64,000 bases of DNA from contig NZ_AFIE01000010.1 in NCBI RefSeq assembly GCF_000214135.1, positions 26,804 to 90,803 of the forward strand. Direction: 5' to 3'. This DNA is from Acinetobacter sp. P8-3-8. GTDB lineage: Bacteria; Pseudomonadota; Gammaproteobacteria; Pseudomonadales; Moraxellaceae. Shown here piece after piece: positions 36,058-46,614 of the stretch; position 1 is the stretch's first letter, and each line of letters starts with the position of its first letter. Position numbers and translations under genes: made by a program. The notes under the pieces were generated by a model that had not been told where the DNA came from, searched no databases, and saw nothing but the letters and a program-made list of their open reading frames with translations.

Positions 36058-37431
36058 ATGAGCGTTACTTCTGTAAATCCTGCTGCCACTTCCACAAACG
36101 AATACTACTTGACTCGCCAAAGTCAGATGGAATCGAATGTTCGTAGTTATCCACGTAAATTACCGTTAGCGATAGCGGAAGCACATGGTTGTTGGGTTAC
36201 CGATGTTGAAGGTACAAAATACCTCGATTGTTTAGCTGGGGCAGGAACATTGGCTTTAGGTCATAATCATCCTGCGGTAATTAAAAGTATTCAGGACACT
36301 TTAGCGAGTGGTCTGCCTTTACATACTTTAGATTTAACAACGCCTTTAAAAGATGCTTTTACTGAAGCACTTCTTGAACAGCTTCCGGGTGGTCAAGAAG
36401 AGTATTGCTTACAGTTCTGTGGCCCATCTGGTGCAGATGGTACAGAAGCAGCAATTAAATTGGCAAAGACTTATACAGGTCGTAGCACAGTCATCAGTTT
36501 TTCTGGTGGCTATCATGGGATGACTCATGGTGCACTGGCAATGACAGGTAACTTATCTGCTAAAAATGCGGTAAATGGCTTAATGCCAGGCGTACAATTT
36601 ATGCCGTATCCGCATGAATATCGCTGCCCACTTGGGCTTGGCGGTGAAGCAGGTGTAGATGCTTTAACGTATTTCTTCGAAAACTTTATTGAAGATGTTG
36701 AAAGCGGTGTAACTAAGCCAGCAGCTGTTATTCTTGAAGCAATTCAAGGTGAAGGCGGTGTGGTGACTGCGCCAACAAAATGGTTACAAAAAATCCGTGA
36801 AGTGACTGAGCGTCATAACATTGTCTTGATTCTTGATGAAGTTCAAGCTGGTTTTGCACGTTCAGGTAAAATGTTTGCCTTTGAACATGCAGGTATTGAA
36901 CCTGATGTTGTAGTCATGTCAAAAGCAGTAGGTGGTAGTTTACCATTGGCTGTGTTAGCCATTAAACGTAAGTTTGATGCATGGCAACCAGCAGGTCATA
37001 CGGGTACTTTCCGTGGTAACCAATTGGCTATGGGTACTGGTCTTGCGACAATCAAAACCATTAAAGAACAAGATCTTGCGAAAAATGCGCAAGAACGTGG
37101 TGATTTCTTACAAGCTGAATTGAAAAAAATGGCTGCTGAATTTCCATGTATTGGCAATGTTCGTGGTCGTGGTTTGATGATTGGCGTTGAAATCGTCGAT
37201 GAGCGTAAACCAGCAGATCATATGGGTTCATTACCTGCAGATTCACAATTAGCTGCAGCAATTCAAACGGCTTGTTTTAATAACAAATTGTTGCTTGAGA
37301 AAGGTGGTCGTAGCGGTACAGTGATTCGTTTACTTTGCCCATTGATCATCACTCAAGAAGAATGTGTTGAAGCACTTGCTCGCTTTAAGAAAGCAGTTGC
37401 TGAAGCGCTTGTCGCAGTTCGAGGCGCATAA
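36058..37431 (+). CDS. dat: Diaminobutyrate--2-oxoglutarate aminotransferase
   Basis: 457 residues, class III PLP aminotransferase. The PLP lysine is Lys289 in [10 protein letters not shown]; the cofactor Asp260 is in [37 protein letters not shown] near 122 binds the phosphate. It interconverts aspartate semialdehyde and L-2,4-diaminobutyrate with glutamate. Three bases separate it from ddc, the pair that makes 1,3-diaminopropane in Acinetobacter. Size and neighbours match A. baumannii dat. Cytoplasmic. Confidence 0.96.
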   Translation: MSVTSVNPAATSTNEYYLTRQSQMESNVRSYPRKLPLAIAEAHGCWVTDVEGTKYLDCLAGAGTLALGHNHPAVIKSIQDTLASGLPLHTLDLTTPLKDAFTEALLEQLPGGQEEYCLQFCGPSGADGTEAAIKLAKTYTGRSTVISFSGGYHGMTHGALAMTGNLSAKNAVNGLMPGVQFMPYPHEYRCPLGLGGEAGVDALTYFFENFIEDVESGVTKPAAVILEAIQGEGGVVTAPTKWLQKIREVTERHNIVLILDEVQAGFARSGKMFAFEHAGIEPDVVVMSKAVGGSLPLAVLAIKRKFDAWQPAGHTGTFRGNQLAMGTGLATIKTIKEQDLAKNAQERGDFLQAELKKMAAEFPCIGNVRGRGLMIGVEIVDERKPADHMGSLPADSQLAAAIQTACFNNKLLLEKGGRSGTVIRLLCPLIITQEECVEALARFKKAVAEALVAVRGA

Positions 37432-37434
37432 GTT

Positions 37435-38967
37435 ATGGTAGATTTTGCAGAACACCGTAAAGCGTTACTCTGCAATGATGCTCAATCTATTGCTGACTAT
37501 GAGTCAGCAATGGGTGAGGCGACCAAAGCGGTCGCAGCATGGTTGCAAAACGATAAAATGTACACTGGCGGAAGCATCAAAGATCTTCGCAGTTCAATCG
37601 CATTTAATCCTTCAAAAGAAGGTTTAGGTGTACATAAAGCATTGGAACGTATGGTTGAGCTTTTCTTAAATAAAAGCTTAAAAGTACATCATCCGCATTC
37701 TTTAGCACATTTGCATTGCCCAACGATGGTGACCAGTCAAATTGCTGAAGTGTTGATCAATGCAACTAACCAGTCGATGGATTCATGGGATCAAAGTCCT
37801 GCGGGTTCTTTGATGGAAGTTCAGTTGATTGACTGGCTACGTCAAAAAGTCGGTTATGGCGCAGGTCAAGCAGGCGTGTTCACTTCAGGTGGAACACAGT
37901 CAAACTTGATGGGCGTTTTACTGGCGCGTGATGCATGCATTTCTAAAAACTGGAAAGACGAAAACGGCAATCCATGGTCTGTACAGCGTGATGGTATCCC
38001 TGCGGATGCGATGCGCAATGTCAAAGTCATTTGTTCTGAAAATGCACATTTCTCTGTGCAAAAGAACATGGCAATGATGGGTATGGGCTTCCAATCTGTT
38101 GTGACTGTTCCAGTGAACGAAAACGCACAGATGGATGCAGATGCATTAGAAAAAACCATGGCTCATCTTCAAGCAGAAGGTAAGATCGTGGCGTGTGTTG
38201 TTGCAACAGCTGGTACAACCGATGCAGGTGCAATTGACCCACTGAAAAAAATTCGTGAAATCACCAATAAATATGGCGCGTGGATGCATATCGATGCGGC
38301 ATGGGGTGGGGCACTGATTCTTTCTAATGATTATCGTTCAATGCTCGATGGTATCGAATTGTCAGATTCTGTGACACTTGACTTCCATAAGCATTATTTC
38401 CAAACGATTTCATGTGGTGCATTCTTGTTGAAAGATGAAGCGAACTATCGTTTCATGCATTATGAAGCTGAGTATTTAAATTCTGCTTATGATGAAGAAC
38501 ATGGCGTTCCTAACTTAGTATCGAAGTCATTACAAACAACTCGTCGTTTTGATGCGTTGAAATTGTGGATGACAGTAGAATCACTTGGTGAAGAATTATA
38601 CGGTTCAATGATCGATCATGGTGTTGATTTAACACGTGATGTTGCAGCATATATCAATGCAACAGAAGGCTTAGAAATGCTGGTTGATCCGCAATTCGCT
38701 TCGGTATTGTTCCGTGTTGTTCCAGCAGGCTATCCAGTTGAATTACTTGATACTTTAAACCAAAACGTTGCAGATGAATTATTTGCACGTGGTGAAGCCA
38801 ATATTGGTGTAACTAAAGTCGGTAATGTTCAATCATTGAAAATGACCACTTTAAGCCCAGTTGCAACTTTAGAAAATGTTCAGAGTCTGTTGAATCTTGT
38901 TTTAGCAGAAGCTGACCGTATTAAAGATGCGATTGCTGATGGTACATATACTCCTGCAATTGATTAA
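37435..38967 (+). CDS. ddc: L-2,4-diaminobutyrate decarboxylase
   Basis: 510 residues, group II PLP decarboxylase. The PLP lysine is Lys319 in [19 protein letters not shown] (Asp287) and TSGGTQSNL are the other cofactor motifs, and [12 protein letters not shown] near residue 87 is typical of the family. It converts L-2,4-diaminobutyrate to 1,3-diaminopropane, the second step after Dat. The start at 37435 is three bases after the dat stop, so translation is probably coupled. A strong terminator closes the operon. 1,3-diaminopropane has been linked to surface motility and virulence in A. baumannii. Confidence 0.96.
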   Translation: MVDFAEHRKALLCNDAQSIADYESAMGEATKAVAAWLQNDKMYTGGSIKDLRSSIAFNPSKEGLGVHKALERMVELFLNKSLKVHHPHSLAHLHCPTMVTSQIAEVLINATNQSMDSWDQSPAGSLMEVQLIDWLRQKVGYGAGQAGVFTSGGTQSNLMGVLLARDACISKNWKDENGNPWSVQRDGIPADAMRNVKVICSENAHFSVQKNMAMMGMGFQSVVTVPVNENAQMDADALEKTMAHLQAEGKIVACVVATAGTTDAGAIDPLKKIREITNKYGAWMHIDAAWGGALILSNDYRSMLDGIELSDSVTLDFHKHYFQTISCGAFLLKDEANYRFMHYEAEYLNSAYDEEHGVPNLVSKSLQTTRRFDALKLWMTVESLGEELYGSMIDHGVDLTRDVAAYINATEGLEMLVDPQFASVLFRVVPAGYPVELLDTLNQNVADELFARGEANIGVTKVGNVQSLKMTTLSPVATLENVQSLLNLVLAEADRIKDAIADGTYTPAID

Positions 38968-38982
38968 TATCGATGCTGTTGT

Positions 38983-39010
38983 AAAAAGGAGATCTAATGA
39001 TCTCCTTTTT
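38983..39010 (+). terminator. Terminator of dat-ddc
   Basis: AAAAAGGAGATC / GATCTCCTTTTT with a TAAT loop, 16 bases after the ddc stop. Confidence 0.93.
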
Positions 39011-39106
39011 ATGTTTGCTGATTTGGTAAGCGTATGGATAGGTTTTTAAATTACATCCTATTTGGCTTTAAATGGGCTGTATGCGGTTGAAAAGTTGATG
39101 TATAGA

Positions 39107-39466
39107 TTAGTTGTAATAATCATTTAACATTTTACTAAAGCTTAAGAAAAATGAACTCAGTATGATCAGTGCCATAGAGAAACTGCTGCAAAAGAAAATA
39201 ATTTTTTGATAATTCTGCCTGCAACTATTCATTAAAGGTAAATGATAGACATGATACATTGAACGTAGAGTTTGCATGGTGAGAATGAATAGTGAAATAA
39301 AACTAAAGCTAATCAAAAGATTCTGCATCAAAAAAGATTGGCTGATATGTGATAATAAAATGTAAATAATCAGACTGCTCATACTGATGACAAAGGTGAT
39401 CATACTGGTTGATGCGACCATTTTAAGAAAGGTTTCATGCCATTCTTGACGATTTAATATTTTCAT
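39107..39466 (-). CDS. Hypothetical small membrane protein
   Basis: 119 residues with three hydrophobic segments (about 18-40, 46-65 and 88-110), rich in Ser, Ile and Phe, and a short basic N-terminus. No family recognised. It stands alone between ddc and the Pho-regulated pst operon and is divergent from pstS, so its promoter shares the 355-base spacer. The AT-rich codons and lack of conserved motifs leave the function open. Confidence 0.6.
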   Translation of the reverse strand: MKILNRQEWHETFLKMVASTSMITFVISMSSLIIYILLSHISQSFLMQNLLISFSFISLFILTMQTLRSMYHVYHLPLMNSCRQNYQKIIFFCSSFSMALIILSSFFLSFSKMLNDYYN

Positions 39467-39821
39467 TCACCATTACTCTTTTTTTCTATTTTAATCGAAT
39501 TTTGCTCAAAAATTAACGAGAGTACGACTTATGTTGTCGTTCATTTGGATGAATGAAAAATCAATATGTGTGACATGAAAATGAATTATTACATTTGGAT
39601 TCACAGTATTAGAAAAAAATAAAAATATATTACGTTCTATTACGTATTGAATTTAAAAGATTTTTAATTAAAACAATTCTGGAATATCAATTATCATAAA
39701 AGCGTCATAAAGCTGTAACTTCTTTGTCATATTTTAAAATCAAAATGCAGTTATCCGAAAAGTACAACATCACTAACAAATGGCGTACTTCAAAATTGCA
39801 AGCTTATTAAGAGAGAAAAGA
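39467..39821. promoter_or_regulatory. Regulatory spacer upstream of pstS
   Basis: 355 AT-rich bases between the divergent small membrane protein gene and pstS. It contains the Pho box at 39702-39730; otherwise I see no gene or repeat. Confidence 0.6.
39702..39730 (+). promoter_or_regulatory. Tandem Pho box (PhoB site) of pstSCAB
   Basis: Three 7-mers in exact 11-base phase: GCGTCAT (39702), CTGTAAC (39713) and TTGTCAT (39724), each followed by an AT-rich 4-mer. This matches the PhoB consensus CTGTCAT-N4 repeats. TAAAAT at 39735-39740 may be the -10 box. Confidence 0.85.
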
Positions 39822-40838
39822 ATGCGCTTAAATCACATTGCACTTGCTTTAGTTGTTTCAGGGGCGGCGGTTGCAACCACAGCTAATGCAGCTCGTGACA
39901 CGATCCAAATTGCTGGTTCTTCAACTGTACTTCCATATGCAAGTATCGTGGCAGAAGAATTTGGTCATACATTCCCACAATACAAAGCACCTGTTGTAGG
40001 TTCTGGCGGTAGTTCTGCTGGTCTAAAACAGTTCTGTTCAGGTGTGGGCGATAACACTATCGATATCGCAAACGCTTCTCGTAAAATTAAAGATACTGAA
40101 ATCGCAGCATGTAAAAAAGCAGGCGTGAATAAAATCCAAGAAATCAAAATTGGTTATGACGGTATCGTATTTGCATCAAATTCAAGCAAAGCGGCGTATA
40201 AATTACGTCCACAACACGTATTTGCAGCATTAGCAGCTGAATTGCCATCAAATGGTAAATTGGTTCCAAACCCGTATACACGTTGGAATCAAATTGACAA
40301 ATCACTTCCGAATGAAGCGATTACTTTAGTGATCCCTGCATCTAACCACGGTACACGTGAAGTGTTCCAAGAGAAAATGGTTGAAGCAGGTTGTGAAAGT
40401 TACGATTACTTCAAAAAGTTAGACAAAGATGCTCAGAAAAAAGCATGTTCATCTTTCCGTAAAGACGGTAAAGTGATTGAAATTGCTGGTGATTATACTG
40501 AGACACTTGCACGTTTAAAATCATCTCCAAACGCAGTAGGTGTTTTCGGTCTAGGTTTCTATGATCAAAACCGTGACAAATTACGTGTTGCAACTGTAAA
40601 TAATGTAACACCTTCTGAACAAACGATTCTGAATGGTACTTACCCAGTATCTCGTCCTTTATACTTTTATGTTAAAGGCGAACATTTACAATCAATCAAA
40701 GGTTTAAAAGAATATACTGAATACTTCTTGAACAAAAAAGTATCGGGTAAAGGTTCTAAATTAGACAAAGCAGGTTTAATCTCAATGTCTGATTCTGAGC
40801 GTGCAAAAGTTCTTGCAACATTTAAAGCTGGTAAATAA
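39822..40838 (+). CDS. pstS: Phosphate ABC transporter substrate-binding protein
   Basis: 338 residues from the ATG at 39822 (GAGAG upstream); the frame is open further left without family similarity. Signal peptide cleaved after ATTANA. The mature protein opens TIQIAGSSTVLPYASIVAEEF and has GSGGSSAGLKQFCSG, the phosphate-binding serine/glycine loop. Four cysteines could form two disulfides. Periplasmic high-affinity phosphate capture for PstCAB, under PhoB control by the upstream Pho box. The hairpin after pstS may reduce readthrough to pstC, giving binding protein in excess. Confidence 0.95.
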   Translation: MRLNHIALALVVSGAAVATTANAARDTIQIAGSSTVLPYASIVAEEFGHTFPQYKAPVVGSGGSSAGLKQFCSGVGDNTIDIANASRKIKDTEIAACKKAGVNKIQEIKIGYDGIVFASNSSKAAYKLRPQHVFAALAAELPSNGKLVPNPYTRWNQIDKSLPNEAITLVIPASNHGTREVFQEKMVEAGCESYDYFKKLDKDAQKKACSSFRKDGKVIEIAGDYTETLARLKSSPNAVGVFGLGFYDQNRDKLRVATVNNVTPSEQTILNGTYPVSRPLYFYVKGEHLQSIKGLKEYTEYFLNKKVSGKGSKLDKAGLISMSDSERAKVLATFKAGK

Positions 40839-40855
40839 TTAATCAGTCATAATCG

Positions 40856-40885
40856 AAGCTGATGGTGGGCGACTACCATCGGCTT
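40856..40885 (+). terminator. Intra-operon hairpin between pstS and pstC
   Basis: AAGCTGATGGT pairs with ACCATCGGCTT (one G-U), loop GGGCGACT, followed only by TCATT. A leaky terminator or RNA-stabilising stem 3' of pstS would fit the usual excess of binding protein. Confidence 0.65.
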
Positions 40886-40942
40886 TCATTGCTAAGCAGA
40901 GTTTTTTCAAATCATGAAGATTGAAAAAACGGTGGAGAATAC

Positions 40943-42322
40943 ATGAATCTGCTACTTATTGGCGTGTTATTAGCTTTAATTGCTATCGCATATCAAATCG
41001 GGCTACGAAAAAGCCGAAGCCTAGCAGGTAAGGGAAATAACACTGCAATCTTACATTCGCGTCCAGGCTATTATGGTTCATTGGTTGCATTATGGTGTGG
41101 CATTCCTGCTTTTTTAATCTTGATCATTTGGAATTTGGTTGAACCAAGTATCCTGCAACATTTAATTTTACAGAATGTTCCTGTCAATATTGCTTCTTCA
41201 CTTGATGAAGCTGGGGTAGATGTACTGGTTGATCGTATTCAAGCGATTGCTTCAGGCTTTGGGGTAACAGATACGCCAGCGGCTTATGAAGTTGCAGCAG
41301 CAGAACAACTTGCTAAATTTGAAAGAATTGGTTCTTTTGCTAAATTCGCAGTGGTGATTTGTGTTGCGATGCTAGGATTGGTTTGGGCAAAGAAAAGAAT
41401 TAGCCAACAATTCCGTGCACGTAATGAAGTAGAAAAAACAATTAATGTTGTTTTGATTCTCTGTTCTGGTGTTGCCATCCTCACCACTGTCGGCATTGTG
41501 ATGTCAATGTTCAGTGAAGCAATGCATTTCTTCAAATTTGTAAGTCCAATTGACTTCTTCTTTGGAACAGAATGGAATCCGGGTTTTAGCACTTCTGGAA
41601 ATGCAGAAGGAAGCTACGGACTATTACCATTGCTATGGGGTACGCTCATGGTGAGTGGTATCGCATTATTGGTTGCCGTACCGTTGGGTTTAATGATTGC
41701 AATCTATCTTGCAGAATATGCTTCTCCACGTTTCCGTTCTTGGGCAAAACCAACTATTGAGGTTTTAGCGGGTATTCCAACAATTGTATATGGCGTTTTT
41801 GCCATCATGGTGATTGGCCCAGTCTTTAAAATGTTGGGAAATGCTGTTGGTATCGATGTCAATGCAACCAGTGCTTTAACCGCAGGTTTTGCAATGGGGA
41901 TTATGATTATTCCATTCGTATCTTCATTATCGGATGACATTATCACACAAGTCCCACGTGCTTTACGTGATGGCTCATTAGGTCTAGGTGCAACTAAATC
42001 AGAGACAATCCGTCAAGTTGTACTCCCAGCAGCATTGCCAGGGATCACAGGGGCATTCTTGCTCGCTGTTTCTCGTGCAGTCGGTGAAACCATGATCGTG
42101 GTACTGGCAGCAGGGAACAGTCCTTTATTACATATCAATCCACTTGAAGCTGTTTCAACTGTGACTGTAACGATTGTGAAGCAATTAACAGGTGATACAG
42201 ATTTCGCAAGTCCACAAGCATTGGTGGCATTTGCATTAGGTCTAACCTTATTTGTCATTACATTGTGTTTAAACATTGTTGCACTTTACATCGTGCGTAA
42301 ATATCGTGAGCAATACGAATGA
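40943..42322 (+). CDS. pstC: Phosphate ABC transporter permease PstC
   Basis: 459 residues, about 140 longer than E. coli PstC. The extra part is N-terminal: two membrane segments and a periplasmic loop before the ABC permease core. The core has FFFGTEWNPG, SYGLLPLLWGTLMVSGIALLVAVPLGLMIAIYLAEYA and the coupling-helix EAA-like motif ALRDGSLGLGATKSETIRQVVLPAALPGI. Inner membrane, dimerises with PstA. Its last four bases overlap the pstA start (ATGA), so translation is coupled. Confidence 0.95.
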   Translation: MNLLLIGVLLALIAIAYQIGLRKSRSLAGKGNNTAILHSRPGYYGSLVALWCGIPAFLILIIWNLVEPSILQHLILQNVPVNIASSLDEAGVDVLVDRIQAIASGFGVTDTPAAYEVAAAEQLAKFERIGSFAKFAVVICVAMLGLVWAKKRISQQFRARNEVEKTINVVLILCSGVAILTTVGIVMSMFSEAMHFFKFVSPIDFFFGTEWNPGFSTSGNAEGSYGLLPLLWGTLMVSGIALLVAVPLGLMIAIYLAEYASPRFRSWAKPTIEVLAGIPTIVYGVFAIMVIGPVFKMLGNAVGIDVNATSALTAGFAMGIMIIPFVSSLSDDIITQVPRALRDGSLGLGATKSETIRQVVLPAALPGITGAFLLAVSRAVGETMIVVLAAGNSPLLHINPLEAVSTVTVTIVKQLTGDTDFASPQALVAFALGLTLFVITLCLNIVALYIVRKYREQYE

Positions 42323-43713
42323 GTACTTCAAATACATCTCCTGTGGATCAAAATGTATTTGATCCTCAAGCTGCCGCAGAGCTTCGTGAAAAGCGTAAAG
42401 CTAAAATTGCAAGTTCATTGTCAAAGCGTCATCGTAAAGAAAAAACCTTCCGTATTTTTGGTTTTACTTCAGTCGTCATTGGTTTAGCTTTCGTAGCGAT
42501 CTTATTCGGAAGTATTTTGTACAAAGGGCTTCCTGCATTTTGGCAAGCCAGTATGACTGTGCCTGTATATTTCGATCCAACAGTGATTGATGCAGGACCA
42601 AAACCGACTCAGAAAGTTGGTGAATCACCTGCGGTCTATCAAGAGCGCTATGTGGATTGGCAAACCAAAATGGGTATGGTGGATTGGGATGCATTAATTG
42701 TGAATGGTTTGATTGCAAAAGATCCTTCACTTGCAAGCCAACGTGATGAATTAAGCAATTTGTACACCAGTTCAGAAGCGTATCGTATTCGAGATATGGT
42801 GTTTAAAGACCCTGCTTTAATTGGTAAGAAAATCGAATTGAATTTTCTTGCAGATGCCAATATTGATGTATGGTTGGCAGGTAATATTGATCGTTCTTTA
42901 CCTGATGATCAGCAACAATTAAGCCCAGAGATTCGTAAACTTTCTGATGATTTAGCAACTAAAGGTGTAATCGAACGTACGTTCAACACTCAATTGTTTA
43001 CTAATCCAGACTCACGCAGTTCACCAGCAACAGCAGGTTTGGCGGGTGCATTCATGGGTTCATTGTTCATGATGCTCATCGTGATTGTGATCTCTATTCC
43101 GCTAGGTGTTGCGAGTGCAATTTATTTAGAAGAGTTTGCGCCTAAAAACTTTATTACGGACATTATCGAAGTCAATATCAACAACCTTGCAGCAGTACCA
43201 TCGATCGTATTTGGTTTATTGGGTGCTGCAATCTTTATTGGTTGGATGCATTTACCCATTTCAGCACCTTTGGTAGGCGGTTTGGTACTGAGCTTGATGA
43301 CACTACCTACTGTGATCATTACTACTCGCGCTTCGCTTAAAGCTGTACCACCATCGATTCGCCAAGCAGCATTAGGTATTGGTGCATCACGCTTACAAAC
43401 TGTTTTCCACCACGTATTGCCATTGGCTTTACCGGGGATCATGACAGGTGCGATTATCGGTGTTGCACATGCATTGGGTGAAACTGCACCATTATTATTG
43501 ATTGGTATGAGTGCATTCGTTGCGAATATTCCAGTATCTCCATTAGATCAATCTACAGCATTACCTGTTCAAGTTTACTTATGGCAAGGCAATGAGTTGC
43601 GTAACTTCTTTGAAGGGCGTACAGCAGCAGCCATCATTGTTCTATTGGCATTGATGGTTGGCTTAAATAGTTTTGCGATTTGGTTACGTAAGAAATTTGA
43701 AGTTCGCTGGTAA
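42319..43713 (+). CDS. pstA: Phosphate ABC transporter permease PstA
   Basis: 464 residues, also much longer than E. coli PstA. A basic cytoplasmic N-terminus (KRKAKIASSLSKRHRKEK) and one membrane segment are followed by a periplasmic insert of about 170 residues. The permease core then has GLAGAFMGSLFMMLIVIVISIPLGVASAIYLEEFA and the coupling motif SIRQAALGIGASRLQTVFHHVLPLALPGI. Partner of PstC in the phosphate channel. The enlarged PstC/PstA pair is a known variant in Acinetobacter and relatives. Confidence 0.95.
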   Translation: MSTSNTSPVDQNVFDPQAAAELREKRKAKIASSLSKRHRKEKTFRIFGFTSVVIGLAFVAILFGSILYKGLPAFWQASMTVPVYFDPTVIDAGPKPTQKVGESPAVYQERYVDWQTKMGMVDWDALIVNGLIAKDPSLASQRDELSNLYTSSEAYRIRDMVFKDPALIGKKIELNFLADANIDVWLAGNIDRSLPDDQQQLSPEIRKLSDDLATKGVIERTFNTQLFTNPDSRSSPATAGLAGAFMGSLFMMLIVIVISIPLGVASAIYLEEFAPKNFITDIIEVNINNLAAVPSIVFGLLGAAIFIGWMHLPISAPLVGGLVLSLMTLPTVIITTRASLKAVPPSIRQAALGIGASRLQTVFHHVLPLALPGIMTGAIIGVAHALGETAPLLLIGMSAFVANIPVSPLDQSTALPVQVYLWQGNELRNFFEGRTAAAIIVLLALMVGLNSFAIWLRKKFEVRW

Positions 43714-43728
43714 AAAAGGGCAGAATAT

Positions 43729-44643
43729 ATGAATACTGTAGACATTAAAAATTCCTTAGAACAGGATAGAATCGTGAATTCAGAACAATCTCAATCAGCG
43801 TTGAATGAAACAGAACAAAAGCGTCAAGCGACGTCATTTGTTTCTCAGTTTGAATCTAGTAGCACGCCAAAAAAAGAAAAAAACACGACCGTTAAAATCA
43901 GTGCTGAAGATGTACATGTGTATTATGGTGAATCTGAAGCGATTAAAGGTATTGATCTTCAAGTGTTTGAAAATGAAGTGATCGCATTTATTGGACCTTC
44001 AGGTTGTGGTAAATCAACATTCTTGCGTACTTTAAACCGTATGAATGACACCATTGATACTTGTCGTGTAACGGGTAAAGTTCGTTTAGATAATCAGGAT
44101 ATTTACGATCCAAATTTAGATGTGGTTTTACTACGTGCGCAAGTAGGTATGGTTTTCCAAAAACCAAATCCATTCCCAAAATCGATTTTTGATAATGTAG
44201 CTTATGGCCCTAAACTTCATGGTTTAGCACGCGATAAGTATGACTTAGAAGAAATTGTTGAAAATAGTCTACGCAAAGCGGGTTTATGGGACGAAGTAAA
44301 AGATCGCCTCAACCAACCGGGTACAGGTCTTTCAGGCGGTCAGCAGCAGCGTCTTTGTATTGCACGTACCATTGCAGTAAGCCCAGATGTGATCTTGATG
44401 GATGAGCCGTGTTCTGCACTAGATCCAATTGCAACAGCAAAAATTGAAGAATTAATTTCAGAACTTTCTACACAATATACAATTGCGATTGTAACGCATT
44501 CAATGCAACAGGCTGCACGTGTATCTGATCGTACTGCGTATTTCCATTTAGGTGATTTGATTGAAGTCAATGCAACAGAAAAAGTATTTACTCAACCTGA
44601 TCATCAGTTAACGGAAGCTTATATCACTGGTCGTTTTGGTTGA
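43729..44643 (+). CDS. pstB: Phosphate ABC transporter ATP-binding protein
   Basis: 304 residues: an N-terminal Gln/Ser/Glu-rich extension of about 50 residues, then a standard PstB ATPase. Walker [11 protein letters not shown]-loop [16 protein letters not shown], signature [13 protein letters not shown], Walker [14 protein letters not shown], switch His in VTHSMQQA. It energises phosphate import through PstC/PstA from the cytoplasmic face. No phoU follows, unlike in enterobacteria; the operon ends here at a terminator. The role of the extension is unknown. Confidence 0.95.
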   Translation: MNTVDIKNSLEQDRIVNSEQSQSALNETEQKRQATSFVSQFESSSTPKKEKNTTVKISAEDVHVYYGESEAIKGIDLQVFENEVIAFIGPSGCGKSTFLRTLNRMNDTIDTCRVTGKVRLDNQDIYDPNLDVVLLRAQVGMVFQKPNPFPKSIFDNVAYGPKLHGLARDKYDLEEIVENSLRKAGLWDEVKDRLNQPGTGLSGGQQQRLCIARTIAVSPDVILMDEPCSALDPIATAKIEELISELSTQYTIAIVTHSMQQAARVSDRTAYFHLGDLIEVNATEKVFTQPDHQLTEAYITGRFG

Positions 44644-44664
44644 TTCTAAATTTTGTAGTGAGAG

Positions 44665-44697
44665 TTAAAAAAACAGAGTGATATCACTCTGTTTTTT
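44665..44697 (+). terminator. Terminator of pstSCAB
   Basis: A 22-base perfect palindrome AACAGAGTGA-TA-TCACTCTGTT between A and T runs, 23 bases after the pstB stop. Confidence 0.92.
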
Positions 44698-44737
44698 GTT
44701 ATGCTCTAAAATTAAATATAAGTATTAAGCACAGGAA

Positions 44738-45400
44738 ATGGATATAAGTAGTGAGTTAAGAAAGCAATCAAAAGTTGCACATAAAGATCAAAAAAAATTA
44801 TATCAAGTGATTTTTGGGACGGAATATATTGCCGAATATCTTGCTATTTTATTCGTTGTAATGAGTATTGTTCTTGCGATATTCATACCACATGAAGGGT
44901 TATTTTGGACTTCACAAAGTGAGGGAATGAATAATTTTCATCGTTGGTTATATGATCTATTTGTGTTGATTTCTTCTAGTATGGGAATAGTTTTATATTT
45001 TTTTCTGAAAAGAAAAATGATTCAAATTCCTGTCCGTCAGCAGTGGAAATTATATATTCAAGCTCAAGCGAACTTTAAAAATTTTAGAATTCAAAATGCG
45101 ATACAACAAGGGAAAAAACCATTTTTGGTGAGTCGTAATTCTGAAATTGTAGCAATCAGTATAATTATTATAATATTGATCATGAATTATATATTTTTAA
45201 CACCAAGTGATTCATCACGACGGGGAAATTTTTGGATTCAAACATGGTGGCCGATTAATGCTTTTATCATTGGTGCATTTTATTATTCGCTCTTTTGGCT
45301 TTATATCCGATTACTTGCTGTTAAAGATATAGATAAGCAATACCGATTAATGGAAAAGAAGGAAAAGTTGATACAAAATAAAAACAACAATCACTATTGA
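44738..45400 (+). CDS. Hypothetical membrane protein
   Basis: 220 residues with four hydrophobic segments (about 33-53, 70-92, 135-155 and 170-192), a charged N-terminus and a Lys/Asn-rich C-terminal tail (EKKEKLIQNKNNN). I recognise no family. Fairly AT-rich coding sequence relative to pstB and sohB on either side, which hints at accessory origin. The frame has a clean start at ATG 44738 (AGGAA upstream) 40 bases after the pst terminator, so it has its own promoter or reads through. Function unknown. Confidence 0.65.
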   Translation: MDISSELRKQSKVAHKDQKKLYQVIFGTEYIAEYLAILFVVMSIVLAIFIPHEGLFWTSQSEGMNNFHRWLYDLFVLISSSMGIVLYFFLKRKMIQIPVRQQWKLYIQAQANFKNFRIQNAIQQGKKPFLVSRNSEIVAISIIIIILIMNYIFLTPSDSSRRGNFWIQTWWPINAFIIGAFYYSLFWLYIRLLAVKDIDKQYRLMEKKEKLIQNKNNNHY

Positions 45401-45458
45401 ATTTTCACTTAATAGACCGCATCTTTATTGAAAAGCACTCCTTGAGAATATAAATTCT

Positions 45459-46421
45459 ATGTTATTTCATTTACCTAAAGTACCTGCAGAGATCCATATT
45501 GGTCATTTAAATGCACGTATTAATGAACAAAGAAAAAGAATTGCACAAACGACATCTTCAAAATTAGAGCTGTTGCAATTGACTCAACAATTTTCTAAAG
45601 AGGCTCGTGCGAGAAAAAAGAACAATCAAAAAATCTATGTTTTAGATTTTAAAGGTGATGTTCAGGCGTCTGCTGTTGAAAATTTACGTGAAGAAATTAC
45701 CCTAATTTTAGCCACAGCAAAAGCTGGTCGTGACCGTGTTGTAGTTCGCCTAGAAAGCCCAGGTGGTATGGTACATGGTTATGGTCTTGCTGCTGCACAA
45801 TTGGTACGTTTACGTGATGCAGGATTTAACCTGACGATTTGTGTGGATAAAGTCGCTGCAAGCGGTGGTTATATGATGGCTTGTATTGCGAGTGAAATCA
45901 TTTCGGCTCCATTTGCTGTGGTTGGCTCAATTGGTGTGGTTGCTCAAGTTCCTAATTTTAATCGTTTATTGAAAGAACATCATGTCGATTTTGAACTCTA
46001 CACAGCAGGTCAATTCAAACGCACCGTGACCATGTTTGGTGAAAATACACCAGAAGGTAAGGCTAAGTTTGAAGAAGAATTGCAACAAACTCATCAATTA
46101 TTCAAACACTTTGTGGAAAAGTATCGCCCACAATTAAATGTTGAAAATGTTGCAACAGGTGAGCATTGGTATGGTGAGGATGCACGTAGTTTGAATTTGG
46201 TGGATAAATTACAAACTTCAGATGAATACTTACTTGGCTTATTGCCAAACCATGATGTGTATGTGATTCAAACACGCCGTAAACCAACTTTAGGTGAAAA
46301 ATTAGGATTACAAGCAGCGCAAATGGCAGATGCTTTGATTCCTTCCCTGATGAATAAATTGGTGAATGAAGTGACTAAGTTGAATTCATCATTACCGATG
46401 TTTAAAGACAATAAGTTTTAA
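45459..46421 (+). CDS. sohB: S49 family protease SohB
   Basis: 320 residues. The catalytic serine is Ser135 in KVAASGGYMMAC and the lysine is Lys187 in AGQFKRTVTM, the Ser-Lys dyad of SppA/SohB proteases. VRLESPGGMVHGYGLAA and VGSIGVVAQVPNFNRLLK align directly with E. coli SohB. The E. coli protein has an N-terminal membrane anchor; this one starts MLFHLPKVPAE with no obvious transmembrane segment, so it may be peripheral or soluble. Probably degrades membrane or signal-peptide fragments. Confidence 0.92.
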   Translation: MLFHLPKVPAEIHIGHLNARINEQRKRIAQTTSSKLELLQLTQQFSKEARARKKNNQKIYVLDFKGDVQASAVENLREEITLILATAKAGRDRVVVRLESPGGMVHGYGLAAAQLVRLRDAGFNLTICVDKVAASGGYMMACIASEIISAPFAVVGSIGVVAQVPNFNRLLKEHHVDFELYTAGQFKRTVTMFGENTPEGKAKFEEELQQTHQLFKHFVEKYRPQLNVENVATGEHWYGEDARSLNLVDKLQTSDEYLLGLLPNHDVYVIQTRRKPTLGEKLGLQAAQMADALIPSLMNKLVNEVTKLNSSLPMFKDNKF

Positions 46422-46445
46422 TTCCTCTCGATGAATGATGCATAC

Positions 46446-46480
46446 AAAGAGCAATCAATGTAAGTTGGTTGCTCTTTTTT
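46446..46480 (+). terminator. Terminator of sohB
   Basis: AAAGAGCAATCAA pairs with TTGGTTGCTCTTT (one G-U), loop TGTAAG, then T run. Confidence 0.88.
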
Positions 46481-46614
46481 ATTGGTGGAATCGGGCTATT
46501 AGCCCAATAAGCATAAAAAAATGACCTCATGCGATCATGAAAAAATTTTCAAAAATGATTAGCATGATGTGTAAAGAAATTTGAACAACAACAATCGCAA
46601 TAAGGAATGCCTTG

